Positions 25,240 to 34,026 of a stretch of 64,000 nucleotides of DNA are shown piece by piece; positions within the stretch are counted from its first letter, which is position 1; the number at the start of each line of letters is the position of its first letter. Both the position numbers and the translations under genes were made by a program. The DNA lies in the NCBI GenBank assembly GCA_900170005.1, contig LT827128.1:1302001-1366000 (forward strand), given 5' to 3'. Below the pieces are notes generated by a model. The model made no database searches, was not told the DNA's origin, and saw only the letters and a list, made by a program, of their open reading frames with translations. The DNA comes from Gordonibacter massiliensis (ex Traore et al. 2017). Its GTDB lineage: Bacteria; Actinomycetota; Coriobacteriia; Coriobacteriales; Eggerthellaceae.

Positions 25240-26562
25240 TTACGCCTTGGCGGAGGCCGAATCGGACTCGATCGCCGGGGCGGTTTCCTCGGCGGCCAGG
25301 TTCTTCTTCATGGCGCGGCGCGTCATAACCAGGCAGGCGCAGCCGAGCACGGCGAAGACGATGAGCACGATGAAGATGGTGTTGAAGGCGTCGGCGCCCT
25401 GGGCGTCGATCATGCCGCCGAACCAGGTGTGCACGAACACGTCGGGCATGAAGCCGACCACCGACAGGATGCCGGAGGCGGTGCCGAAGATGCCCATGGG
25501 GACCTTGGCCTCCGTGAGCGGCGAGGAGCCGATGGAGAACGCGCCGTAGGTGACGAAGCCGAGCACGACCACCAGCACGGCGACGGCGATGACCATGGCC
25601 TCGGTGCGCGGCAGGATCATGAAGCAGGCCAGCACGACGGCGCTCGCGGCGAAGAACAGCAGGATGGACTTGGAGGGGCTCTTCAGCTTGTCGGCGAAGA
25701 AGCCGGCCACCGGGCCCGCCACCAGGCCGATGCCGTAGGTGCGGATGAGGCCCACGATGGACACGATGGCGACCGGGGCGGCGAAGCAGGTGGTCATGAA
25801 CGGCGTGGTGTAGGTGACGCCCTGGTACACGGCGTACACGAAGAAGTACGCGAGGCAGGCCCAGATGACGCCGGGGTGCTTGATGGCCTGGACGACCTCG
25901 CCGAGGCTGAACATCTTGGCGTCCTTGTTGATCTCGCCCTTGAAGTTGGGGATGAAGATGAAGGAGGCCACGGCCAGAAGCGCGATGAGCACGCCCAGGA
26001 ACACGAGCAGCACCTGGATGCCCTCGGAGGGGATGGGGATGGCGGAGATGATGGCCGTGTTGATGAAGCCGATCACGAGGCCCGCGGCGCCGTAGATGGA
26101 GTAGCTGATGCCGATCTTGGAGGCGTACTCGTCCTCGGCGCAGCACAGGCGCACGATCTTGAAGCGCGTGCCCCACCAGATGAGGATGGACGTGATGCCG
26201 AAGCCCACGAACAGCACGTACATCATGGTGAGCGACGGGAGCATCGCGTACACGAACGTGAGCAGCGCGGTGCCGCCGAAGCCCACCCACGACAGCGTGC
26301 GCATGCGGATCTTGTCGGCGATGATGCCGGAGGGCAGATAGCAAATGACCGCCGCGATGGCGTAGCAGGACACGAGCGCGCCCAGGTCGGCGTTGGTCAC
26401 GCCGAGGCCTTCCATGAGGGGCTCGTAGAACACGTTCTTCAAATAGATGGGCGTGTAGATGATGGAGGATCCCATCGACACGAGGATAAGGAGGAACCAC
26501 TTGTGGATCCCCGTGAGGTCCTTGTAGGTGACCTCCCCCTTAGCTTTGGCAAGCAACGACAT
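25240..26562 (-). CDS. MFS transporter, first gene of the carnitine operon
   Basis: 440 residues, 12 predicted helices, starting MSLLAKAKGEVTYKDLTGIHKWFLLILVSMGSSIIY. ATG 26562 is preceded by AAGGAGAAAGG; 89 further open codons upstream are not membrane-like. The LPSGIIADKIRMR loop after helix 2 and IPNFKGEINKDAK at the central loop place it in MFS, near phosphoglycerate/nitrate- or OFA-like groups that I cannot separate by eye. It is 49 nt before the esterase and divergent from the membrane-LuxR gene, so it is the likely substrate importer or exchanger of the carnitine-type pathway in place of CaiT. Confidence 0.86.
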   Translation of the reverse strand: MSLLAKAKGEVTYKDLTGIHKWFLLILVSMGSSIIYTPIYLKNVFYEPLMEGLGVTNADLGALVSCYAIAAVICYLPSGIIADKIRMRTLSWVGFGGTALLTFVYAMLPSLTMMYVLFVGFGITSILIWWGTRFKIVRLCCAEDEYASKIGISYSIYGAAGLVIGFINTAIISAIPIPSEGIQVLLVFLGVLIALLAVASFIFIPNFKGEINKDAKMFSLGEVVQAIKHPGVIWACLAYFFVYAVYQGVTYTTPFMTTCFAAPVAIVSIVGLIRTYGIGLVAGPVAGFFADKLKSPSKSILLFFAASAVVLACFMILPRTEAMVIAVAVLVVVLGFVTYGAFSIGSSPLTEAKVPMGIFGTASGILSVVGFMPDVFVHTWFGGMIDAQGADAFNTIFIVLIVFAVLGCACLVMTRRAMKKNLAAEETAPAIESDSASAKA

Positions 26563-26861
26563 TGCGCTTTCCTTTCTCCTTGCAGTTGTCCGGCCCCTGC
26601 CGCCCGCCGGTGGCTCGTTCACGACGGTGGGCGGCAGGTTCCGGGCCGATGAGCGCATTCTGTTCGCGAGCCGTGTTTTTGCCATCGCAAATTCTCCATG
26701 AACAGCCGAATACTTACTTTTTTGCGAGGCGTTACCGTAGAATTGGTGATAGGTTCTCACTATGAGTAGCGAAGGCGGCCCGCCGTCGCGCACCGGCGGT
26801 TCGGGCAGGTAGGCAGCATCGTCAACCATCGCAAAACCGAGAACGAAGGGTGGGCGCGTCC
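26563..26861. promoter_or_regulatory. Divergent control region between carnitine operon and luxR
   Basis: 299 nt. It contains a relatively AT-rich stretch (26695-26770) and a ctatgagtagcga sequence at about 26759-26771 that resembles the gtttttgagta sites in the fixA-caiD region. No gene is visible. It probably holds both promoters and the binding site of the LuxR protein (inference). Confidence 0.4.
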
Positions 26862-28325
26862 ATGGCGAACCAAGCGGAAGATCTCAAGGGTCAAGGCACG
26901 AAGCCAGCAGCGTCGTTAACGTCCCTCGCTGCCCGTCCGGCGGCGAAGTACGTGGGTTTCGCGCTGCTTCTGGCGTGGCATTACGCGCTGTGGTTCGCGC
27001 CGCACGTGTTCACGCACACCGAGCTTTTAGACGAGCGCGTGACCGTCTCGTGGCTCGTGAACCTGGGGGCCACCGTGCTGTTCCTGTTCCTTATCGCGCT
27101 TTTGCTGGGGCGCAAGCGGCACCTCTCGTCGTTTTGCTGGCTCGGCCACGTCACGCCCGTGCTCATGGCCGCCGCCACGCTCGTGCTGTGCGTGGCGCCG
27201 TTCTCGCTCTCCGTGCCCGGCGTGGCCTACCTGCTTTCGTTCTTCTTGGGCGCGGCCGAAGCCGTGATGTGGATACTCTGGGGCGAGCGCTACGCGTGCG
27301 TGAAGGCCAACTTCTCCATCAAGCACATCGGCACCGTGTTCGGCTTCACGCTGCTCGCCTGCGTGGGCCTGGCCTTGGTTCTGCCCCCTGTGGTATCGGC
27401 CGCCTTCGTGGCGCTGCTGCCGTTGGCGTCCGGCGGACTCTTGACGCTGGCCCGGCGCGACGGCGCGCGGTCCTTCCCGCCGCTGCTGCCGAAGAACGCC
27501 GCGCACGGCGGCTTCAAGAGCATGGTGGTGGTGTGCGGCATCTCGTTCGTGGCGTCCGTCGCCGCCTACTTCCTGGCAGCCGTCATACCGTGGGAGGAGC
27601 TGCCCACCCGCGAGGTCAGCTTCACGTTCGGCATCATGGGCGGGGCCGTGCTCATGCTGGGCATAGCCGGCATCTGCATCGCGTCCAAGGACAAGGTGAA
27701 CATATTCAAGCTGTATCCCTGGCTGCTCGTGTTCGAGATCGTGGCGTTCTCGCTGTTCATGGCCGACGGGGCGCTGTACTTCCCCGCCTTCATCATGGCG
27801 GTGGGCATCTCGTCCATCTTCGAGATACTCCTTATCATGTACTTCGGTATCCTCACGTCGAAGGGCTACAACACCCCGGCGCTCGCCTTCAGCTTCTCCG
27901 GCGGCTTCGTGCGCGCGGGCATAGCCGTGGGCAACACGCTGGCCGTGGCCTACGAGCACGCGCCCGCCGTGGCGCAGGCCGTGACGCCCGAGACGTGCCT
28001 CGCGTTCATCTGCGTGCTGGCGGCGCTGCTCATTCCGCTCGTGCGCCAGGAGTTCAGCATCCTCGCCCTCACCGCCGCGCCGCCCTCGAAGGCCGAGGTG
28101 GACGAGATCTGCATCGAGGTGGCCAAGGAGTTCTCGCTGTCGGCGCGCGAGCGCGAGATACTGGAGCTCATCGCCCGCGGCTACACCACGAACACCATAT
28201 CCGTGAAGCTGGTCATATCGCCTTACACGGTGAACACCCACATCCGCCACATCTACGAGAAGATGCAGATACACAAGCGCAGCGAGCTGCTGAACTACAT
28301 CAACATGCAGCGCAGCGACTTCTAA
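26862..28325 (+). CDS. LuxR-family regulator with polytopic membrane domain
   Basis: 487 residues. About 400 N-terminal residues form around 12 hydrophobic helices (for example YVGFALLLAWHYALWFAPHVF and VSWLVNLGATVLFLFLIALLLG). They are followed by a GerE/LuxR helix-turn-helix (LSAREREILELIARGYTTNTISVKLVISPYTVNTHIRHIYEKM) ending near the C-terminus. This membrane-LuxR architecture is very common in Eggerthellaceae and is thought to sense small molecules at the membrane. ATG 26862 is preferred over GTG 26850 because AAGGGTGGG precedes it. It is divergent from the MFS-esterase-caiABC operon and is its likely regulator. A terminator follows. Confidence 0.88.
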   Translation: MANQAEDLKGQGTKPAASLTSLAARPAAKYVGFALLLAWHYALWFAPHVFTHTELLDERVTVSWLVNLGATVLFLFLIALLLGRKRHLSSFCWLGHVTPVLMAAATLVLCVAPFSLSVPGVAYLLSFFLGAAEAVMWILWGERYACVKANFSIKHIGTVFGFTLLACVGLALVLPPVVSAAFVALLPLASGGLLTLARRDGARSFPPLLPKNAAHGGFKSMVVVCGISFVASVAAYFLAAVIPWEELPTREVSFTFGIMGGAVLMLGIAGICIASKDKVNIFKLYPWLLVFEIVAFSLFMADGALYFPAFIMAVGISSIFEILLIMYFGILTSKGYNTPALAFSFSGGFVRAGIAVGNTLAVAYEHAPAVAQAVTPETCLAFICVLAALLIPLVRQEFSILALTAAPPSKAEVDEICIEVAKEFSLSAREREILELIARGYTTNTISVKLVISPYTVNTHIRHIYEKMQIHKRSELLNYINMQRSDF

Positions 28326-28756
28326 GAGCCGATCGCCGCCCTGGGGTGCGGCGATCCCGCCATCGTGCGCCATGCTATCCGCAGAAAAGGGGGCTTCGAG
28401 CCCCCTTTCGCTTTTCCACCTAGCTCGATCGTCGTTTGTATTTACCCATATTCGCCGTTCCGTGTAAAAGCCTTTGGCCAAGATGCGGTAGATCGATCCC
28501 CTCAGATCGGGAAAAATGAGGCGTCAAACCGCTCGCTCGCCGCCGAATCCATACCGCTCGCCGGCAGCGACCCCCCCTTCCCACCTTGGGCTTTTCTTCT
28601 CGCCTGCCAATCGATAGACGGGCTCTATCGATTGCGCCGATTCGCGTCGCAACGCCAATTGGACGCGCCCGACCGGCCGGGCGCAGAATGACGGCATCAA
28701 GCGACGGGGTTCGCTGAAAGAGACAAGGCTCGTCAACCTTAAGGAAAGGGGTTCAC
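28326..28756. promoter_or_regulatory. Gap before module 4, with luxR terminator
   Basis: 431 nt. Its first part holds the luxR terminator (28386-28408). The remainder (28410-28756) has no recognisable gene and presumably carries the promoter of the ACAD operon starting at 28757. A short inverted pair around ctatcgat/atcgatag (near 28611-28631) could be an operator. Confidence 0.4.
28386..28408 (+). terminator. Rho-independent terminator after luxR
   Basis: A perfect 10-bp stem (28386-28395 with 28399-28408, loop TCG) is followed by CGCTTTTCC, about 60 nt after the luxR stop. Confidence 0.8.
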
Positions 28757-29944
28757 ATGAGCAAACTGACCGACGAGGAGTTCCAGGCCTACCTCAAGCA
28801 GATCCGCGAGCTGGCCGAGGGTCCGCTCGAGGAGATGCAGCCGGAGATCGAGGTGACCAACAAGTTCCCGCAGGAGTTCTACGACCTCGCCATCAAGAAC
28901 GACCTGTACCGCTTCGCCCTTCCCGAGGAGTACGGCGGATGGGGGCTGAACGAGCAGCAGATCCTGCAGGTTCAGGAAGAGTTCTCCCGCGGCCCCGGCG
29001 GCATGCGCATGCACCTGCACTACGCGGCCGACCTGAACTGGCGCATCCTGGACGACTACGGTTCGGACGAGCTCAAGGCCCAGTACATGGACAAGTTCCA
29101 GGACAAGACCATCTTCACCTGCTTCGCCCTGACCGAGCAGTCCGGCGGCACCGGCGCCGACATTCACACGACGGCCGTGAAGGACGAGAACGGCGACTAC
29201 GTTCTCAACGGCGAGAAGTGGCTCATCTCCCACACCGACTGCTGCGAGTTCGCCTACGTCATCGCCGTGACCGACGAGAGCAAGACCGGCGACGAGCGCC
29301 TGTCCGCCTTCTTCGTGCCCGTCGACACCCCCGGCTACGAGACCACGCCCATGCCCCACATGATGGGCGCCCGCGGCGCGGCCCACACCGGCCTGAAGTT
29401 CACGGACATGAAGCTCGACAAGAAGTACCTGCTGGGCAAAGAGGGCCAGGGCATGGAGATCGCAATCCACTCGCTGTCCGTCTCCCGCGCCCACATCGCC
29501 GCCTCGAACCTCGGCATGTGCCAGCGCATGTTGGAGATGAGCCTGGCCCGCGCCAACGACCGCGTGACGTTCGGCAAGCCCATCGCCTCGCGCCAGATGA
29601 TCAAGCGCGAGCTGGCCGAGATGCAAACCTACACGCACGCCCTGCGCTGCATGGTGCGCGACTTCGGCAAGGAGTACGACGCCGATCCGAACGGCAAGTA
29701 CATCGAGGAGAAGGCCGCCATGTGCAAGCTGTTCTCCATCTACTCCACCCGCATCGTGTCCGACGGCATGCTGGAGATCTTCGGCGGCGACGGCTACTTC
29801 GAGGATTCCCCGTACGGCCCGGTCGAGCGCATGTACCGCGACGCCCGCGCCATGTGGCTCGAAGAGGGTGCCCCGAACGTCCAGCGCATCACGATCGCCC
29901 GCAACTGCCAGAAATTCGGCGGCGCCGTGGAGTACCAGGACTAG
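28757..29944 (+). CDS. Acyl-CoA dehydrogenase (module 4)
   Basis: 395-residue ACAD-family flavoprotein starting MSKLTDEEFQAYLKQIREL, with AAGGAAAGGGG upstream. The substrate/FAD loop is LTEQSGGTGADIHTT (125-139). Unlike the ACADs at 5115, 22921 and 44306, it carries the classical C-terminal catalytic Glu (Glu370 in WLEEGAPNVQR), and the alternative position 243 is serine. It is first in a plus-strand operon with a family III CoA-transferase and a ligase. No fix genes adjoin, so it must use an ETF encoded elsewhere. The substrate is unknown. Confidence 0.9.
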   Translation: MSKLTDEEFQAYLKQIRELAEGPLEEMQPEIEVTNKFPQEFYDLAIKNDLYRFALPEEYGGWGLNEQQILQVQEEFSRGPGGMRMHLHYAADLNWRILDDYGSDELKAQYMDKFQDKTIFTCFALTEQSGGTGADIHTTAVKDENGDYVLNGEKWLISHTDCCEFAYVIAVTDESKTGDERLSAFFVPVDTPGYETTPMPHMMGARGAAHTGLKFTDMKLDKKYLLGKEGQGMEIAIHSLSVSRAHIAASNLGMCQRMLEMSLARANDRVTFGKPIASRQMIKRELAEMQTYTHALRCMVRDFGKEYDADPNGKYIEEKAAMCKLFSIYSTRIVSDGMLEIFGGDGYFEDSPYGPVERMYRDARAMWLEEGAPNVQRITIARNCQKFGGAVEYQD

Positions 29945-29985
29945 CCCTACCGCAATACGAGTCGCACCGGAACAAACTCCTACAG

Positions 29986-30024
29986 CGAAAGGGCTGTCCC
30001 CCTCACCGGCGGATGGCCCTTTCG
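29986..30024 (+). terminator. Hairpin between ACAD and CoA-transferase (module 4)
   Basis: A perfect 9-bp stem (29986-29994 with 30016-30024) lies 41 nt after the ACAD stop. There is no T-run, so partial termination or transcript stabilisation is likelier than a full stop. Confidence 0.45.
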
Positions 30025-30057
30025 CCCTAACTCAGCCCGCTTTGCAAGGAGGTTTTG

Positions 30058-31293
30058 ATGAAACCGTTAGAGGGAATCAAAGTGGTCGACCTGACCAGCT
30101 ATCTGGCCGCCCCCACCACCGGGCGCGTGCTGGCCGAATGGGGCGCCGACGTGGTGAAAGTCGAGTCGTTCGGCGGCGACCCGGCGCGCCGGCAGGCCGG
30201 CGTGTTCAACATGCCCATGTCCGATGACGAGAACCTGGCGTTCGACTTCGCGAACCTCGGCAAGAAGTTCATGACGTTGAACCTGAAGAGCGACACGGGC
30301 CTCGAGGTCATGATGAAGCTCCTGGCCGACGCCGACGTGTTCCTCACCAGCAACCGCACGAAATCGCTCGTGAAGATGGGGCTGGATTACGACGCGCTGC
30401 ACGAGAAGTTCCCGCAACTCGTGTACGCCCAGGTCACCGGCTACGGCGACAAGGGCCCCGAGAAAGATGCGGCGGGTTTCGACGTCACGTGCTACATGGC
30501 GCGCGGCGGCGTGTTCGGCACCACCGTGAACCGCGGCGACGCGCCCCTCATCCCCACGAACGGCCTCGGCGACTTCAGCGTGTCCATCTTCGTCGCAGCC
30601 GGCATCGCCGCGGCGCTGTACAACCGCACGCGCACGGGCGAGGGCGACCGCGTGAGCGTGCCGCTGCAGCACGCGGGCCTCTACACGCTGTCCACGGGCA
30701 TCATCTCGGCGCAGTACGGAAACGTCTACCCCAAGAACCGCCGCGAAGTGCCCAATCCCTTCAACAACATGTACTGCTGCTCCGACGGGAAATGGGTGTG
30801 CGCCTGCCTGCCCGAGTACGACCGCGATTTCGACAAGATGTGCACGGCGCTCGAGATCGACCCGGCGGAGTTCTTCGCCATCGACCCCGAGGCGAACATC
30901 TGCGCCAAGGTGAACGAGAAGAACCTGAACCAGCAGGTCATCGACCTGCTCGACAGCCACTTCAAGAACTACACGCAAGCGCAGGTGCTGGCCACCTTCA
31001 AGGCGAACGACATGCCCTGCGAGCCGGCCGCCACGCCGAACGACATCTACGAGGACGAGAACTGCTGGGAGAACGACATGCTCGTGAAGATCCCCTACCC
31101 CTCGGGCGATCGCGTCATGGCCACGAGCCCCATCCATTTCAACTCCATGCCGGGCGCGCCCGAATACAAGAACTACGGCAACATGGGCGCCCAGACCGAG
31201 GAGATCATGGCCTCGCTCGGCTACAGCGAAGACGAGATCAAGGCCGCTGCGGAACGCGGCGACGTGCGCGGCAGCACGTCCATCTTCGCGTAG
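30058..31293 (+). CDS. Family III CoA-transferase (module 4)
   Basis: 411 residues. The start is ATG 30058 with AAGGAGG 5 nt upstream; a TTG one codon earlier is not needed. The active aspartate is Asp172 (TNGLGDFSVS). The N-terminus MKPLEGIKVVDLTSYLAAPTTGRVLAEWGADVVKVES resembles 2-hydroxyacyl and aryl-acrylate CoA-transferases of gut anaerobes (HadA/FldA group) more than CaiB. It lies between an ACAD and a ligase, so the module may handle an aryl- or branched-chain enoate; this is inference from family resemblance. Two strong hairpins separate it from the ligase. Confidence 0.88.
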   Translation: MKPLEGIKVVDLTSYLAAPTTGRVLAEWGADVVKVESFGGDPARRQAGVFNMPMSDDENLAFDFANLGKKFMTLNLKSDTGLEVMMKLLADADVFLTSNRTKSLVKMGLDYDALHEKFPQLVYAQVTGYGDKGPEKDAAGFDVTCYMARGGVFGTTVNRGDAPLIPTNGLGDFSVSIFVAAGIAAALYNRTRTGEGDRVSVPLQHAGLYTLSTGIISAQYGNVYPKNRREVPNPFNNMYCCSDGKWVCACLPEYDRDFDKMCTALEIDPAEFFAIDPEANICAKVNEKNLNQQVIDLLDSHFKNYTQAQVLATFKANDMPCEPAATPNDIYEDENCWENDMLVKIPYPSGDRVMATSPIHFNSMPGAPEYKNYGNMGAQTEEIMASLGYSEDEIKAAAERGDVRGSTSIFA

Positions 31294-31309
31294 CGCACGC
31301 GGCGCGACC

Positions 31310-31409
31310 GGGCTCCCGAAGGCGGATCCTCCTTTACGCCTTCGGGAGCCCCGCACGCCTTCCAGCTCGTTTCGGCATGCGCGCAACCGGGCGCGCATGC
31401 CGAAACGAG
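31310..31409 (+). terminator. Two tandem strong hairpins between CoA-transferase and ligase
   Basis: Hairpin 1 has a 15-bp stem (31310-31324 with 31337-31351) starting 17 nt after the transferase stop. Hairpin 2 is a perfect 19-bp inverted repeat (31366-31384 with 31391-31409, loop AACCGG) ending 30 nt before the ligase start. Neither has a clear T-run. They may reduce read-through or set the ratio of the two messages. Confidence 0.6.
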
Positions 31410-31439
31410 GGGCTGGGCAGACCGAGCGAGGAGACGGGG

Positions 31440-33155
31440 ATGATCACGGATCTGAAGATCAACGAGGAGCGCAAGCGCCTCTACTACGAGCGAGGTTACT
31501 GGGGCGTCGAGACATTGGGCGACGTTTGGAACCGCCAAGCGAAGGCGTGCGCCGACCGCGAGTACGTCGTCGACGACCGCGGGCACCGCTACACCTACGC
31601 CTACGTGGACGACGCGGCCGGACGCCTGGCCTCGTGGCTTGCGGACGTGGGCGTCGAGGAAGGCGACGTGGTGAGCTTCCAGATGCCGGTGTGGGCCGAG
31701 TTCTGCATCGTGTACGTGGCCTGCCTCAAGCTGGGCGCCGTCATGCACCCGCTGTCGCGCGCGTTCAACGAGCGCGATCTGCGTTTCGCCCTCAACCAGG
31801 TGGGCAGCGCCGCTTTCGTCTGCCCCGCCACGTCCCGCAACTGCCGCTACGATACGCAGATCGCCGCCGTCCTGGCCGACGTCCCCTCGATCAAGGGGGT
31901 GGCCGTGTTCGACCGCGACAAACCGGCCACCGCGCCCTTCCCGCTGGTCGAGCGCATCCTGGAGGAGTACGAGCCCCTCTCGAAACGTCCCGCCCTCACC
32001 ACGTCCGACCACGTGGCGCTCATCCTGTCCACGTCGGGCACGACCGGCAAGCCCAAGGCGGTGCTGCTCACGCACAACAACCTCATCTACTCCGAACGCG
32101 CGTTCACCAGCGAGCTGGAGCTCACGGCCGACGACGTCATGTTCATGCCCGCGCCGCTCAACCACGCCACCGGGTTCAACCACGGCCTGATAGCCCCCCT
32201 GCTTTTGGGAGGAAAAGCCGTGCTGCAGGAGAAGTTCGACGCGAGCGCCGCCATCGACCTCATGAACGCGGAAGGGGCCACGTGGTCCATGGGAGCCACG
32301 CCCTTCATCTACGACCTTTTGGCCTGCATCGACGCGACGGGAAAGCGCCCGGAAAAGCTGCGCTTCTACCTGTGCGGCGGAGCGCCCGTGCCCGGCTCCA
32401 TGGTGCGGAGGGCCCGCGAGCAGGGCATCGTGCTGTGCGAGGTGTACGGATCGACCGAAAGCTGCCCCCATGTGTTCGTGCCGCCCGCCTACGCGCTGGG
32501 CTGGAACGGCGCGTTCTCGGGACGACCGTTCAAGGGCGTGGAAGTGCGCGTGGTGGACGAGCGGGGCCGCGACGTGGCGCCCGGCGTGCAGGGCGAGGAG
32601 CTCTCGCGCGGCCCGAACGTGTTCGTGGGCTACCTGGGGAATCCGGAGGCGACCGAGCGCACCCTCTCGGACGACGGATGGTTCGCCAGCGGGGACCTGT
32701 GCTCCATGGACGAGCGCGGGCGCATCCGCATCAACGGGCGCAAGAAGGAGATCATCATCCGCGGAGGCGAGAACATCAGCGCGGTGGAGGTTGACGAGGC
32801 GGTGACCGGCTGCCCCGGCATCGGCGACCACGCCACCATCGGCGTCCCCGACGCACGCTTGGGCGAGCGCATCTGCCTGTTCGCCGTGCCCACGGGCGAC
32901 GCGCGCCCCGGCGTGGCCGAAGTGGCGGCCCATCTCAAGGGCAAGAACGTGCAGAAGAGGCTGTGGCCCGAGCGCGTGGAGTACATCGACGCCGTCCCCC
33001 GCACCGAGAGCGGCAAGGTGCGCCGCAACCAGCTGTTCGACGAGTTGGCCCTGCGCCTGGCGGGCGCGGCGGGCGCGAGGACGGGAGCGGCGGCGGCAGG
33101 CGGCAAGGAGCAGACCGATGCCTCCGACAACCGTCCGGAAGGAGCCGCGCTATGA
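31440..33155 (+). CDS. AMP-forming acyl-CoA ligase (module 4)
   Basis: 571 residues, starting MITDLKINEERKRLYYERGYWGVETL at ATG 31440 (GAGGAGACGGGG upstream). The P-loop STSGTTGKPKA is at 197-207, with EVYGSTESCPH, the adenosine-binding SGDLCSMDERGRIRINGRKKEIIIRGGENIS, and the C-terminal lysine motif RTESGKVRRNQL. The type is like cyclohexanecarboxylate or medium-chain acid CoA ligases. The last 40 residues (Ala/Gly-rich, then GKEQTDASDNRPEGAAL) look like a dispensable tail. Its stop overlaps the ATG of the next gene by 4 nt, so the two are translationally coupled. Confidence 0.88.
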   Translation: MITDLKINEERKRLYYERGYWGVETLGDVWNRQAKACADREYVVDDRGHRYTYAYVDDAAGRLASWLADVGVEEGDVVSFQMPVWAEFCIVYVACLKLGAVMHPLSRAFNERDLRFALNQVGSAAFVCPATSRNCRYDTQIAAVLADVPSIKGVAVFDRDKPATAPFPLVERILEEYEPLSKRPALTTSDHVALILSTSGTTGKPKAVLLTHNNLIYSERAFTSELELTADDVMFMPAPLNHATGFNHGLIAPLLLGGKAVLQEKFDASAAIDLMNAEGATWSMGATPFIYDLLACIDATGKRPEKLRFYLCGGAPVPGSMVRRAREQGIVLCEVYGSTESCPHVFVPPAYALGWNGAFSGRPFKGVEVRVVDERGRDVAPGVQGEELSRGPNVFVGYLGNPEATERTLSDDGWFASGDLCSMDERGRIRINGRKKEIIIRGGENISAVEVDEAVTGCPGIGDHATIGVPDARLGERICLFAVPTGDARPGVAEVAAHLKGKNVQKRLWPERVEYIDAVPRTESGKVRRNQLFDELALRLAGAAGARTGAAAAGGKEQTDASDNRPEGAAL

Positions 33156-33754
33156 GCGATCGCACCTACAGCGCAACCCGCACGAAGGCCACCTGGAAGC
33201 CCCGCGTGATCGACGTCGACCCTCCCCTGTTCCGCTGCGCCGCCTGCGGCGCGGTGTTTTTGGGAGTGGCCGGCAACCGGCCGGCTTCGTTCAGCGGCAC
33301 GGGACGCACGCTCGTGGGAGAGCCCCCCTACGCGCACCTGGACGCCGCGCCTTCGTGCTGCGGGCGACCCATGGAGCGGCTGCGGGCCGTGGACGCGGAA
33401 GAGCTGCCGCCGGGCATCGAGCTCGACTACGCCATCGTGGGCGGCTACAACAACAACGCCGTGAAGCTGTCCTGGCGCATCGAGCGCGAGGGTTGCTCGC
33501 TTTCCTGGGCGGCGCTCAAGACGTTCACCGGCGTCCAGCTGTCCTATGTCATGCCGAAGAAACGCTCGCCTTTGGTGTTCGCGCTGGCCGACGAGGACGC
33601 CTACGCCTACTGCGACGAGGACCCATGCCTCGAATGCATCTTCATGTGCAAGCGGGGCTTCGTGTTCTTGGCTTACGTGGAGGGCTTCGGCCTCGTGCGC
33701 CTGCCGCTCGAACGCGCCGTGGCAACCGGCACCCGCGGCGTCTTGCAGGGCTAG
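33152..33754 (+). CDS. Unknown Cys-containing protein coupled to the ligase
   Basis: 200 residues, function not recognised. The start ATGA overlaps the ligase stop. Visible features are an N-terminal FRCAACGAVFLG that could be a zinc or iron knuckle together with PSCCGRPM (about residues 69-76), then a beta-rich half (LDYAIVGGYNNNAVKLSWRIE) ending in a Cys cluster DPCLECIFMCKRGFVFLAYVEG. The beta-rich half faintly recalls the superoxide-reductase/desulfoferrodoxin sandwich, but the histidine ligands are absent, so I do not assign it. The coupling suggests a role with the module 4 CoA enzymes, perhaps metal binding or regulatory. Confidence 0.65.
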   Translation: MSDRTYSATRTKATWKPRVIDVDPPLFRCAACGAVFLGVAGNRPASFSGTGRTLVGEPPYAHLDAAPSCCGRPMERLRAVDAEELPPGIELDYAIVGGYNNNAVKLSWRIEREGCSLSWAALKTFTGVQLSYVMPKKRSPLVFALADEDAYAYCDEDPCLECIFMCKRGFVFLAYVEGFGLVRLPLERAVATGTRGVLQG

Positions 33755-33789
33755 GGGCGGCACCCTCGCCGGCACCCTCCGTCTTTTCC

Positions 33790-33916
33790 GTCATCCTGAG
33801 CGGAGCGCGAAGCGCGGAGTCGAAGGATCCCGCGCGGCGCCAGCTGTAACGGTTCCTGCTGGCGCCGCGCGGGATCCTTCGACTACGGCGACTGCGTCGC
33901 CTCCGCTCAGGATGAC
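33790..33916. repeat. Extragenic palindromic repeat, family A (copy 2)
   Basis: The same ends as the copy at 22751-22873 (gtcatcctgagcgga ... tccgctcaggatgac), with the same internal ggatcc-type inverted repeat. It lies between two convergent genes (33754 and 34027), where it could act as a two-way transcription stop. Confidence 0.8.
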
Positions 33917-34026
33917 AGAAAAGCCGTTCCACCCATGATGACAGGGGCGTTTTGCGTTGCGCCAGTGCGACGAAAGCCCGGCAGCAAGCTCCCCTTCGCC
34001 CCGCTCAAAGCAGCGAAGCAGGCGCT

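Noticed and set aside
33152-33754. Assignment as desulfoferrodoxin/superoxide reductase
   Set aside because: Only a faint beta-strand resemblance; the iron-binding histidines are missing, so the gene is left as unknown.
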